64,000 nucleotides of DNA from JASFBA01 sp036172265 (lineage in GTDB: Bacteria; Chloroflexota; Chloroflexia; DTKN01). The notes beneath the pieces were generated by a model. That model saw only the letters and a program-made list of their open reading frames with translations. It did no database searches and was not told where the DNA came from. Below are positions 1 through 7,764 of the stretch, in pieces. The position numbers and the translations under genes were made by a program. The stretch spans positions 1 through 64,000 of the forward strand of contig JASFBA010000084.1 of the NCBI GenBank assembly GCA_036172265.1, in the 5' to 3' direction. Each line of letters begins with the position of its first letter. The first letter of the stretch is position 1.

Positions 1-450
1 GGCCCGGGTGGGGTCGGATAGGCCGGCCTCGCTTTCGGCCGGCGGGCCGGGCCGCTCGGCGCAACAGTCGTCGTCCCGAAACGCCGGCCGGCCTTTTCGC
101 AGGGGGCCGGCCCCCGGCCGGCCCCTACTCGCCCCCTGCACCCCCGTCGGGGGGTATGGCATACCCCCCGAAGCCCCCTGCAGAAAGGCGCTGCCGCCGG
201 CGTCAACCTGTCCCCGTGGCCCGGCCGAACCCGGTGGGCATCCGTCCTTATCCTCGTTCCTTTTCGCAGAGGGCCGGCCACCGGCCGGCCTTCGGTGGGC
301 ATCCGTCCTCATCTCCCATCCGGCGGGGCGGGCCGTTCGGTGGAGGCCGGCCCGCCAGATCCCCCCCTGGGGGGATAGGCCGGCCTCGCTTTCGGCCGGC
401 GGGCCGGGCCGCTCGCTCGAGACCATTCCCAAGTCTCCACACGTGGGGAA
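1..450. repeat. GGCCGGCC-rich repetitive intergenic block
   Basis: The block is extremely rich in GGCC/GGCCGG words. It contains an exact 43-bp direct repeat at 16-58 and 373-415, and a shorter repeated segment reading GGTGGGCATCCGTCCT near 233 and 294. A 10-bp perfect hairpin lies at 148-170 (CGGGGGGTAT / ATACCCCCCG). Open frames through the block translate to Gly/Pro/Arg/Ala-rich sequence that echoes the DNA repeats, so I call no protein here. It could be the 3' flank of a gene to the left plus accumulated repeats. Confidence 0.6.
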
Positions 451-537
451 AAAATGAAGTAAGAGCCGGTACACACCACATGGCAAATTGTTATATTTTC
501 GATAAATCCAACCGGCACTTTCTCCACTGCTAGACAT

Positions 538-735
538 CTACACAAGGTGCGCAACTTCTACTTCGTAGCCTTTGATCTGCTCCACTTCCAGAAGCCGCCA
601 CAACCGGGGGGAGATGAGAAGCAAGGGGGCAGGCACAGGCACCCCTCTGCGAACCCCCACTAGGTCCTTCGTGCACACAATATCACTCCCATCCCATGCT
701 GCGCGGGGCACCCATACCTCCGAAAGGAGGTTTAG
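538..735 (-). pseudogene. Possible C-terminal fragment of an unidentified protein
   Basis: A minus-strand frame ending in TAG at 540-538 translates to a plausible globular C-terminus (WVPRAAWDGSD ... LLLISPRLWRLLEVEQIKGY ... VEVAHLV), unlike the low-complexity frames on its left. No start codon with a ribosome binding site is convincing, and no N-terminal part is visible upstream (towards 843). I cannot assign a family; an immunity-type C-terminus is a weak resemblance only. It may be a decayed gene or a chance frame. Confidence 0.25.
716..731. other. GAAA-capped hairpin (ACCTCC-GAAA-GGAGGT)
   Basis: This is a six-bp perfect stem closed by a GAAA tetraloop. It lies about 50 bp upstream of the promoter for the gene at 843. 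Its role is unknown; it is not followed by a T-tract. Confidence 0.4.
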
Positions 736-783
736 CCCACTCACATGGCCCATCGGTGTACAATGGGCCCGCCGATTACGCCT

Positions 784-812
784 TTGACAATCGCCGCCTT
801 TCGGGATATGAT
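784..812 (+). promoter_or_regulatory. Sigma70-type promoter for 843
   Basis: TTGACA (784-789), a 17-bp spacer and TATGAT (807-812) predict transcription starting near 819. That gives a leader of about 25 nt containing the ribosome binding site GAGGAGG ahead of the ATG at 843. Confidence 0.7.
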
Positions 813-842
813 AGGCCAGCCGAAGGTTTGTTGAGGAGGCAC

Positions 843-1955
843 ATGGAGACCCGATCGGAACGGCTGGGGCAGACCGGCGGATGGGCCGGCCGGCTGAAGG
901 CCCACTTCAAGAAACGCTGGCAGGTCTATTTGGGCCTGGCCATCAGCGCTTTCTTCCTCTACCGCATCCTGGCCGATATGTGGAGCCAGTTAGACCAGGT
1001 CTGGGAGCAGTTGCAGGGGGCACAGTACCTCTGGGTCATCCCCGGCGTGGCCGTCTACTTCTTCGGCGTGTGGGCCCGCACCTGGCGCTGGCATTACATG
1101 CTCCGGCCGCTCGGCCGGGTCCCCCTCCAGCGGCTTTTCCCCATCGTCTGCATCGGCTATATGGGCAATAACCTCTACCCTTTCCGGGCGGGGGAACTCC
1201 TGCGCGCCTACGTCCTGCGGCGCGAGGAAAGGGTGAGCATCAGCGCCTCCTTGGCCACCATCCTGGCCGAACGCATCTTCGACGGCATCATTATGCTGCT
1301 CTTTGTCTTCATCGGCCTGCCCCTGAGCCCGGCCATTACCCCGGAGTGGCGACGCTGGGTGGTCATCTTCACCGTCGCTTTCTTTGGGGCTCTGGGCTTC
1401 TTTTTCTTGATCGCCGTATCACCGCGCCGGACCCAGGTCCTCTACACCTGGCTCTTCGAGCGCCTCCTGCCCCGAAGAATTCGCCGGCCGGTCCAGGGCA
1501 TCGCCGACCGCTTCGTCGAGGGACTGCGCTGCCTGCGCAGCCCTCGGGATATGGGGATGATCTTTGTAACCTCGGCGGTCGTCTGGCTGGCCGAAACGGT
1601 CAAGTACTGGTTCGTGATGCATGCCTTTCCCTTCGCCGTGCCCTTTTATATCCTGATGCTTATGAACGGGGTAGTCAACCTCTTCACAACGCTGCCGGCC
1701 GGCCCCGGCTATGTGGGCACCTTCGACTGGCCCGGCATCCAGGTGCTGGAGACTTCCGGAGTGCCGGGTGCTCTGGCCACCGCCTACACCTTCGCCCTCC
1801 ACGTCGCCCTCTGGTTCCCCATCACCGCCCTGGGCGCCTACTACATGGCCCGCAAGGGCCTCTCATGGGGACGGGTGGAAAAGGAATACGCCCTGGAGAG
1901 GGCCGGCACGGCAAACGACCCCGATCCTCCCGAAGGAAAGGAAGAGCCGCAATGA
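843..1955 (+). CDS. Lysylphosphatidylglycerol synthase-TM (UPF0104) family membrane protein
   Basis: The 370-residue polytopic membrane protein resembles the flippase-like transmembrane domain of MprF (UPF0104). Hydrophobic segments occur roughly at 30-50, 65-85, 160-180, 190-215, 260-285, 290-310 and 330-350. Family-like motifs are 'CIGYMGNNLYPFRAGELLRAY', cut short here to the GNNLYPFRAGE core, and 'TTLPAGPGYVGTF'. It lacks the soluble aminoacyl-transfer domain, so it is probably a lipid or polyprenol-linked substrate translocator rather than an LPG synthase. The frame is open upstream to 696, but ATG 843 follows TTGAGGAGGCAC and a good promoter, so I chose that start. It is translationally coupled (ATGA) to the oxidoreductase at 1952. 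Confidence 0.85.
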   Translation: METRSERLGQTGGWAGRLKAHFKKRWQVYLGLAISAFFLYRILADMWSQLDQVWEQLQGAQYLWVIPGVAVYFFGVWARTWRWHYMLRPLGRVPLQRLFPIVCIGYMGNNLYPFRAGELLRAYVLRREERVSISASLATILAERIFDGIIMLLFVFIGLPLSPAITPEWRRWVVIFTVAFFGALGFFFLIAVSPRRTQVLYTWLFERLLPRRIRRPVQGIADRFVEGLRCLRSPRDMGMIFVTSAVVWLAETVKYWFVMHAFPFAVPFYILMLMNGVVNLFTTLPAGPGYVGTFDWPGIQVLETSGVPGALATAYTFALHVALWFPITALGAYYMARKGLSWGRVEKEYALERAGTANDPDPPEGKEEPQ

Positions 1956-3259
1956 AAGTAGCCGTCATCGGTGGGGGCTTTGCCGGCCTGACCGCCGCCT
2001 ACGAACTCCTCAAGGCCGGCCAGGAGGTAGACCTGTACGAGGCTTCCCCCCAACTGGGCGGCCAGGCCCGCACCTTCCCCGTCGGCGAAACCCGGCTGGA
2101 GGCCTTCTACCACCACCTCTTCCTGAGCGACCGCGACATCCTCTCCCTAGCCGAGGAACTGGGGCTCAAAGAGCGCATCTCCTGGATCCCCTCTCGCGTG
2201 GGCTTTCTCTACCGGGGACGCATCTACCCTTTCACCACGCCGCTAGACCTTCTGCGCTTTCGGCCGTTACACCCCTTCAACCGGCTGCGCCTGGGATTGG
2301 TGATCTTTTTCCTCCAGCACTATCACAACTGGCGGCGCTTCGAGGAGGTCACGGCGGACGAATGGATTCCGCGCTGGGCCGGCCGGCAGGCCTACGAGGT
2401 GCTCTGGCGTTCGCTCCTCCTGGGCAAATTCGGCGAAGCCTATGACCAGGTCTCGATGACCTGGTTCTGGGGCAAGGTCCACCTGCGCGGCGGCTCGCGC
2501 AAGGGGCTGGGGGCGGAACGTCTGGGCTATCCTCAGGGCAGTTTTCAGATGCTCATTGATGCCCTGGCCCGCGAGATCCAGGCCCGTGGGGGCAGGATCT
2601 ACCTGGAGACGCCGGTGAAACTCCTGATGGTAGAAGGCTGGCGGGTCTGGGGAGTCTTCCTGGGGGGTGAACGGCGCGTCGGCCCCTACGATGTGGTCAT
2701 CGCCACCGTTCCCAGCACCACCTTCCGTACCATCGCTCCTTTCCTCTCTCGCGAATACGGCAACCTCCTGCGGCAGCAGCGTTACCAGGCTGCGCTCTGC
2801 CTGGTGCTCCAGATGCGGCACCCCCTCAGTTCGATCTACTGGCTGAATGTGAGCGACCGCGAGAGCCCCTTTGTCGGGGCCATCGAGCACACCAACTACA
2901 TCCCTCCCGAGGTCTACGGCGGCCGGCATCTCCTCTATTTGACCAACTACCTGCACCCGGAGCACCCCTATTTTTCCCTATCCACCGAGGAACTCCTGCA
3001 GATCTACCTGCCCGGCATTCAGCGCATCAACCCCGAATTCGCCCTCGACTGGGTGGAAGAGTGCTGGCGTTTTGAGGAAAGGGCGGCCCAGCCGATCATC
3101 ACACCGGGCTATTCTCGGTGCATCCCTCCTCACCGCACTTCGGTGCCCAACCTGTTCCTGGCCAACACCACCCAGATTTTTCCTGAAGACCGGGGCACCA
3201 ACTACAGCGTACGCCTGGGGCGCAGGGTGGCCCACCTGGTGCTGGGCAGAGGCACCTGA
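1952..3259 (+). CDS. FAD-dependent amine-oxidase-type oxidoreductase
   Basis: The 435-residue flavoprotein opens with the dinucleotide-binding motif VAVIGGGFAGLTAAYEL (GxGxxG) followed by the acidic residue of 'DLYEA' and the 'LGGQART' motif typical of the protoporphyrinogen oxidase/amine oxidase/UDP-galactopyranose mutase superfamily. The C-terminal 'NLFLANTTQIFPEDRGTNYSV' stretch matches the family's second FAD-contact region. The start overlaps the stop of the upstream membrane protein by 4 bp, so the two are probably one transcript. That pairing suggests an isoprenoid- or lipid-linked substrate; the actual substrate is unknown. It converges with rtcA, with only a 5-bp gap. Confidence 0.85.
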   Translation: MKVAVIGGGFAGLTAAYELLKAGQEVDLYEASPQLGGQARTFPVGETRLEAFYHHLFLSDRDILSLAEELGLKERISWIPSRVGFLYRGRIYPFTTPLDLLRFRPLHPFNRLRLGLVIFFLQHYHNWRRFEEVTADEWIPRWAGRQAYEVLWRSLLLGKFGEAYDQVSMTWFWGKVHLRGGSRKGLGAERLGYPQGSFQMLIDALAREIQARGGRIYLETPVKLLMVEGWRVWGVFLGGERRVGPYDVVIATVPSTTFRTIAPFLSREYGNLLRQQRYQAALCLVLQMRHPLSSIYWLNVSDRESPFVGAIEHTNYIPPEVYGGRHLLYLTNYLHPEHPYFSLSTEELLQIYLPGIQRINPEFALDWVEECWRFEERAAQPIITPGYSRCIPPHRTSVPNLFLANTTQIFPEDRGTNYSVRLGRRVAHLVLGRGT

Positions 3260-3264
3260 CACCT

Positions 3265-4323
3265 TTACGGTCGTACTTTCACCCGGCCAGGCCGGCCTTC
3301 CTCTCCCTCGATCGTAATCTGCACCGGCAAAAAGCGCTGTACTACCCAGGCATTCGTAAGCAGATGCTGGGTGAGGCGGCAGGTGGTGAAAGAGGAAGGC
3401 CCTGAGGCCAGGGCCAGGGGAAGGATGAGTTGGTCGGCCAGGTGCATCTCCACCGCTGCCCCGCTCCGATACCAGGCCAGGAGATCGGTACAGGCCTCCT
3501 GAGCGACCTGCTCGGCCGGCTTGCCCCGTTCGCCCAAGGCGCTGAAGCCGGCGTAGACGTTTTCGCATTCGACGACGAGGATGACGGCGCTGCCGATGCC
3601 GGCCGAGGGGGCGCGGAGCACCTCCAGGCGAGGATGGAGGCCGGCCTCGCGGAGGAGGCTTTCCGCCTGTCGGCCCTGCCGCTCGCCCACGTGGGCCGGC
3701 AGTTCCGAGTAGGCCGAGAGAACCCACAGGCGGCGGATGGCCCCACGTTCCTCCAGTTGCAGGGGCGAAAGCGCCGGACGGGAGGTGCCGCGCACCCAGA
3801 CGGTCACCTCGCCACCACCCTGGGGATACCAGCCCCAGCGGAAGATCTTGCCGCGGACGGAAAGGCCCATCTTCTCCAGCATCGGGAGATAGACCCGCTC
3901 CAGATGGTGGTAGGGCGGACTCCAGGCTACGTGGGTGCCGCCGCGGACGGTCAGTTTCGATTCCCCCTCGGCCCAGGCCAACGGGAGAAGGAGGGTATGG
4001 AGCACCAGTGTGACCGAGCCGGCGCTGCCGCCCTTGCGCTGTTCGGCCACATCGAAGCGGTATTCCCCGGCCTGCACCGGCCGGCGCGGGGTGAAGGTCA
4101 GGGTGGTGGAACCCAGATGGTCACCCTCCAGGACGGCGTCGCAGAGACGAGCGCAGGCCAGCACGCCGGTGAGATGCTGGGCCTCCAGGCCGGGTTTGCG
4201 CCGGCCGGCCCGGATCTTCTCGATGCGCACCGGCCGTCCGGTCAGGGCCGAAAGGGTGAGCGAGGTGCGCAAGACCTGTCCACCGCCCTCGCCATAGGAG
4301 CCGTCAATTTCGACCCATTCCAT
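3265..4323 (-). CDS. rtcA: RNA 3'-terminal-phosphate cyclase
   Basis: The 352-residue protein converts RNA 3'-phosphate ends to 2',3'-cyclic phosphates using ATP through an adenylylated histidine. Diagnostic features are the N-terminal 'IDGSYGEGGGQVLRTSLTLS', 'IRAGRRKPGL..QHLT' and 'GGSAGSVTLVLHTLL' motifs, and the C-terminal 'VEMHLADQLILPLALA', which carries the catalytic-type His. Length is normal for the family. No rtcB or rtcR lies nearby. It has its own promoter at 4347-4374 with a very short leader (about 20 nt). Confidence 0.95.
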   Translation of the reverse strand: MEWVEIDGSYGEGGGQVLRTSLTLSALTGRPVRIEKIRAGRRKPGLEAQHLTGVLACARLCDAVLEGDHLGSTTLTFTPRRPVQAGEYRFDVAEQRKGGSAGSVTLVLHTLLLPLAWAEGESKLTVRGGTHVAWSPPYHHLERVYLPMLEKMGLSVRGKIFRWGWYPQGGGEVTVWVRGTSRPALSPLQLEERGAIRRLWVLSAYSELPAHVGERQGRQAESLLREAGLHPRLEVLRAPSAGIGSAVILVVECENVYAGFSALGERGKPAEQVAQEACTDLLAWYRSGAAVEMHLADQLILPLALASGPSSFTTCRLTQHLLTNAWVVQRFLPVQITIEGEEGRPGRVKVRP

Positions 4324-4346
4324 CCCAGACCGCCTTTTTTTCCGCG

Positions 4347-4374
4347 ATTATAGCACATGCGGGCGGGGACGCAA
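4347..4374 (-). promoter_or_regulatory. Promoter for rtcA
   Basis: On the minus strand, TTGCGT (4374-4369), a 16-bp spacer and TATAAT (4352-4347) lie just ahead of the rtcA ATG at 4323. Confidence 0.7.
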
Positions 4375-4378
4375 TGGC

Positions 4379-4428
4379 GGTAGGTCGGATTGACAATCCG
4401 AACCTACCGAATTACGAGCGGATGTCAG
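4379..4428. repeat. REP-like palindromic repeat, copy 1
   Basis: GGTAGGTCGGAT and ATCCGAACCTACC form an imperfect 12-13-bp inverted repeat around TGACA (4379-4408). It is followed by a conserved tail, GAATTACGAGCGGATGTCAG. The tail and core recur at 36241-36287 (same orientation) and 47264-47308 (opposite orientation). The copy sits between the divergent promoters of rtcA and the RAYT remnant. Confidence 0.75.
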
Positions 4429-4456
4429 AACCGGCCCGTCCGGGAAAAAGTGCGCG

Positions 4457-4485
4457 TTGACATTTTTCCTCCTCTAGTGTATCCT
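4457..4485 (+). promoter_or_regulatory. Promoter for 4503 and probably rfbD-rodA
   Basis: TTGACA (4457-4462), 17 bp and TATCCT (4480-4485) are followed by a ribosome binding site AGGAGG at 4492-4497. Confidence 0.65.
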
Positions 4486-4502
4486 GGAAATAGGAGGTGG
4501 CC

Positions 4503-4754
4503 ATGCCAAAATTACCTGCGCTCGAATTCGGCAGGTATTCTCATATCAATCGTGGCATCCATCGGCAGAACCTCTTCTTTGAGGAATGCAACTATCGTTA
4601 CTTTATAGCGTTGTACGCCCAATACATCGAGCCCGTCGCGGAAACGTTTGCGTACTGCCTCTTGAGAAATCTCTTCCACCTGCTGGTAGGGATCAAGTCG
4701 GAAGAGGAACAACGTCAGACCTTCCAGGTCTCGCCAGCAGAGTCTCCTAGATAG
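4503..4754 (+). pseudogene. Truncated RAYT/TnpA_REP-type (IS200-like) transposase remnant
   Basis: The 83-residue frame aligns by eye with the first half of REP-associated tyrosine transposases: 'YSHINRGIHRQNLFFEECNYRYFIALY' and 'FAYCLLRNLFHLLVGIKSEEE'. In the family the second motif normally reads YCLMPNHxHLLV, the HUH metal-binding site. Here NLFHLLV has lost the first histidine. The region that would carry the catalytic tyrosine is absent, because the frame stops after 'QTFQVSPAESPR'. ATG 4503 follows AGGAGG closely. A REP-like palindrome lies about 75 bp upstream. It is therefore probably an inactive remnant, although its promoter and ribosome binding site look intact and may now serve the downstream genes. 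Confidence 0.65.
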
Positions 4755-4763
4755 AGGTCCAAC

Positions 4764-5600
4764 GTGCGCGTGGCCATTACCGGCATCCGGGGACAGTTGG
4801 GAAGCGCCCTCGAAAAGGCGTTGGCCGGACATACAGTCTTCGGCCTGGACCTGCCCGAGCACGACATCACCGACCCGGGGCTGAGGGAAACCTTGCGGGC
4901 CTTGGCCCCGGAAGTGGTGATCCACACGGCTGGCTATACCGACGTGGACGGATGCGCCCGTGACCCGGAGCGGGCCTTGCGCGTCAACGCCCTGGGCACC
5001 CAGAACGTGGCTCTGGCTTGCCAGGAGGTCGGAGCCATCCTTTTTTACATAAGCACAAACGAAGTCTTTCCGGGAGACCGCACCGAACCCTATCTGGAGT
5101 ACGACCCGCCCCGGCCGATCAATCCCTACGGCTACTCCAAATGGGTCGGCGAACGCTACGTGGAGCAGATCTGTTCGCGTTTTTATATCGTCCGCACCTC
5201 CTGGCTCTTCGGCGGAAGGCGCAGTTTCGTTACCAAAATCCTGGCCCGCAGCAAGGAAGAGGGCGAACTGGTTGTGGTGAACGACGAGTTCGGCTGTCCA
5301 ACTTATGCCCCCGACCTGGCAGAGGCACTGGTGCGGCTCCTGGAGAGCGGACGTTTCGGCATCTACCACCTGGTCAACGAGGGGGTCTGTTCCCGCTACG
5401 AGTTCGCCCGGGAGATTCTGCGCCTGGCCGGAAAGGAACACCTTCCCATCCGGCCGATCCCACTCGCCGAATTCCGGCGCGACTCGACTCCACCCCCCCG
5501 GGCTGTCCTGCGCAACTTTGCTGCCGCCGCCCTGGGCATCTGTCTGCGGCCCTGGACGGAAGCGCTTGCCGCATATTTCCAGGTCCGAGCCGACCGTTAA
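4764..5600 (+). CDS. rfbD: dTDP-4-dehydrorhamnose reductase (RmlD-like SDR)
   Basis: The 278-residue extended SDR opens with the NAD(P)-binding motif 'AITGIRGQLGSAL' and has the short-chain Tyr-Lys pair in 'NPYGYSKWVGERY'. It also has the RmlD-typical 'VVIHTAGYTDVDGCARDPE' and 'INxxGTQNVALAC' segments. It would reduce dTDP-4-keto-L-rhamnose in the last step of dTDP-L-rhamnose synthesis. The start is GTG, nine bases after the RAYT stop. The other rml genes are not in this window. Its stop almost touches the RodA start (1-bp gap), supporting a shared transcript and an envelope role. Confidence 0.85.
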   Translation: MRVAITGIRGQLGSALEKALAGHTVFGLDLPEHDITDPGLRETLRALAPEVVIHTAGYTDVDGCARDPERALRVNALGTQNVALACQEVGAILFYISTNEVFPGDRTEPYLEYDPPRPINPYGYSKWVGERYVEQICSRFYIVRTSWLFGGRRSFVTKILARSKEEGELVVVNDEFGCPTYAPDLAEALVRLLESGRFGIYHLVNEGVCSRYEFAREILRLAGKEHLPIRPIPLAEFRRDSTPPPRAVLRNFAAAALGICLRPWTEALAAYFQVRADR

Positions 5601-5601
5601 G

Positions 5602-6738
5602 ATGGAAACCACACCGGGTGGACGTTGGCGTTATTTCGATTTTGCCCTGCTGGCCGTTATGCTCATCCTGGCCGGCTTCGGCGTGGCGATGATCCACAGC
5701 GCCACGATGGGCACCTCTCTGGGCGGATGGAGACTTTCCGGACTACCCCTGCGTCAGGTCCTTTACCTTGTGGCCGGCCTGGTCCTGCTCCTGGCCCTGG
5801 CCAGCCTGGACTATCGCTACCTGGAGTATATCCGTTGGCCGCTCTACGGGCTGAACCTTGCCCTGCTGACCCTGGTCCTCTTCTTGGGCCGTCAGTCCTA
5901 CGGAGCCGTCCGCTGGTTCGACCTGGGATTTTTCGACCTTCAGCCCTCGGAATTGGCCAAACCGCTCCTGGTCATCACTCTGGGTGCCTTCCTGGCCCGG
6001 CGAGGTGACCAGGTTCGTTCATTAGGAACCTTCCTCCTTTCCCTTCTGCATGTCCTCCTGCCGATCGCCCTGATCTTTCGACAGCCGGACCTGAGCACGG
6101 CGGCCGTCCTGGCAGCCATCTGGCTGGCCATGGTCTGGGCGGCGGGTGTCCGGCCGGCTTATCTCCTGGCCCTCCTTTTCTTGAGCCTCCCCTTGGGTTT
6201 CCTGGCCTGGCGCTTCCTCCTGGAGGATTACCAGAAGGCCCGTTTGCTCCTCTTTCTGGACCCTTACCGCGACCTCTGGGGCGGCGGCTACAACATCCTG
6301 CAGGCCTGGACGGCCATCGGTTCGGGGGGCTGGCTGGGTCGGGGCTACGGCCAGGGCATCCAGAGCCAGTTGCATTTTCTCCCGGTGCGCCACAGCGACT
6401 TTATCTTCGCCGTTGTCTGCGAGGAACTGGGCTTCCTGGGCGCGCTGGCCCTCCTGGCCCTCTTCTTCGTCTTCCTCTGGCAGATCTTCCAGGTGGCGAC
6501 TCGGGCGGGCGATGCCTTCGGCCGGCTGATCGCTTGTGGAGTGGCCGGCGGTCTGGCCTTCCAGGTCCTGGTCAACGTTGGCATGAACGTGGGAGTCCTG
6601 CCGGTGACCGGGCTTCCGTTGCCGCTGGTGAGTTATGGGGGAAGTTCACTCCTCTCCACCTGCCTGGCCCTGGGGTTGGTGCAGAGCGTTAGCGTGCACC
6701 GGCGGCGCTCGACTTTCGAATCGCTGGCCTGGAAATAA
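5602..6738 (+). CDS. rodA: SEDS-family peptidoglycan glycosyltransferase (RodA/FtsW)
   Basis: The 378-residue polytopic protein has about ten hydrophobic segments. SEDS hallmarks are 'GAVRWFDLGFFDLQPSELAKPLLV', here abbreviated to its WFDLG..QPSELAKP core, then 'FLPVRHSDFIFAVVCEELGF' and the C-terminal 'LPVTGLPLPLVSYGGSSLL'. These proteins polymerise lipid II with a class B PBP partner. No PBP gene is adjacent, so whether it serves elongation (RodA) or division (FtsW) cannot be settled. The frame is open upstream, but ATG 5602 starts directly after the rfbD stop. Confidence 0.9.
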   Translation: METTPGGRWRYFDFALLAVMLILAGFGVAMIHSATMGTSLGGWRLSGLPLRQVLYLVAGLVLLLALASLDYRYLEYIRWPLYGLNLALLTLVLFLGRQSYGAVRWFDLGFFDLQPSELAKPLLVITLGAFLARRGDQVRSLGTFLLSLLHVLLPIALIFRQPDLSTAAVLAAIWLAMVWAAGVRPAYLLALLFLSLPLGFLAWRFLLEDYQKARLLLFLDPYRDLWGGGYNILQAWTAIGSGGWLGRGYGQGIQSQLHFLPVRHSDFIFAVVCEELGFLGALALLALFFVFLWQIFQVATRAGDAFGRLIACGVAGGLAFQVLVNVGMNVGVLPVTGLPLPLVSYGGSSLLSTCLALGLVQSVSVHRRRSTFESLAWK

Positions 6739-6812
6739 AAAGCCGGTTGATCGTTGAGCGTTGAAGGATGGGACGGGCGAGGCCTCGAATAAGGAGTTCC
6801 TTGGGAAAAGGG

Positions 6813-6841
6813 TTGCAGTCCAAGAACGGATATAGTACAAT
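6813..6841 (+). promoter_or_regulatory. Promoter for the 6888-12146 gene run
   Basis: TTGCAG (6813-6818), 17 bp and TACAAT (6836-6841) lie about 47 bp upstream of ATG 6888, which has the ribosome binding site GAAGGAGG. Confidence 0.7.
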
Positions 6842-6887
6842 AAGGCCGGCCCGATGGCTGAAACAGCGTAGAAGGAGGATACGACCG

Positions 6888-7748
6888 ATGAAAGTTCGGC
6901 ACATTGCTCTAGCCCTTGTCGCCCTAGCCGCTCTCCTGGCCGGCGCCGGCTGCCGAGCGGAGACGAGGGCCGGCCCGCCGCCTTCGGCTCAGGAGGTGGC
7001 CCGAGTCAACGGGGTGGTGCTCACCCAGGCGGACCTGGACCGGGAAATGCGCCACACCCGGGCCTACTACCGCTGGCAGTTCGGCATAGACCTGGACGCT
7101 CCGGAAAATGCCGTGCAACTGGCCCAGGCCCGTCAGGAAGCCCTTCAGCGCATCGTGGATCAGGAACTTGTCCGCCAGATCGCCGAGGGCCTCTTTCCCC
7201 CGGGGCAAGGTGCGCCGCCGATCACCGTAAGCGATGAGGAGGTACGGGCGCGAGCGCAGGAGTACGAAGCCCAGGCCGGGGATCGAGATGCCCTCCTGGA
7301 GCAGAACGGTTTCCTTTCCTATGAGGAGTTCTTGGAATTTGTCCGGGGCAACCTCCGAGTGGAGAAACTGGCTTCCCTCTATGCGCTCGGGGAACAGGTC
7401 CATGCCCGGCACATCTTGGTAGCCACCGAGGAAGAAGCCCGCCAGGTGCTGCAACGACTCAAGGCCGGCGAAGACTTTGCCCAACTGGCCCAGGAACTTT
7501 CCCGGGATACGGCCAGCGGGAAGAACGGCGGCGACCTGGGGTGGTTCGGCCGGGGCGTCATGGTAAAACCGTTCGAGGAGGCCGCCTTTGCCCTAGAAGT
7601 AGGCCAGTGGAGCGAGCCGGTGCAGACCCAGTTTGGCTTTCACATCATCCAGGTTCTGGAAAAGGGAATGCGCCCCGACACCCAGGCCTTCCAGAAGTGG
7701 TTTACCCAGATGCGGGCACAGGCGGAGATCGTGATCACCGCTCCATAG
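6888..7748 (+). CDS. PpiC/parvulin-type peptidyl-prolyl isomerase lipoprotein
   Basis: The 286-residue protein starts with a lipoprotein signal peptide ending in a lipobox (LLAGAGC, Cys about residue 21). A SurA-like N-terminal region follows (residues 35-165, 'VARVNGVVLTQADLDREM'). The parvulin domain lies at about 170-275, with the motifs 'VHARHILV', 'AGEDFAQLAQELSRD', 'GGDLGWFGRG' and 'FGFHIIQVLE'. It is anchored outside the membrane and folds exported proteins, like PrsA. ATG 6888 is chosen over the upstream in-frame ATG 6768 because of the ribosome binding site and signal sequence. It begins a tightly spaced plus-strand operon. Confidence 0.9.
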   Translation: MKVRHIALALVALAALLAGAGCRAETRAGPPPSAQEVARVNGVVLTQADLDREMRHTRAYYRWQFGIDLDAPENAVQLAQARQEALQRIVDQELVRQIAEGLFPPGQGAPPITVSDEEVRARAQEYEAQAGDRDALLEQNGFLSYEEFLEFVRGNLRVEKLASLYALGEQVHARHILVATEEEARQVLQRLKAGEDFAQLAQELSRDTASGKNGGDLGWFGRGVMVKPFEEAAFALEVGQWSEPVQTQFGFHIIQVLEKGMRPDTQAFQKWFTQMRAQAEIVITAP

Positions 7749-7764
7749 ACTTCCGGAGCAGGCT

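Noticed and set aside
8..457. 149-residue plus-strand open frame at the left end
   Set aside because: Its Gly/Pro/Arg/Ala-rich sequence mirrors the DNA repeats; there is no family resemblance and no ribosome binding site.
1346..1951. N-terminal extension of the flavin oxidoreductase
   Set aside because: It overlaps the upstream membrane protein in another frame. The FAD motif begins right at ATG 1952, which overlaps the upstream stop.
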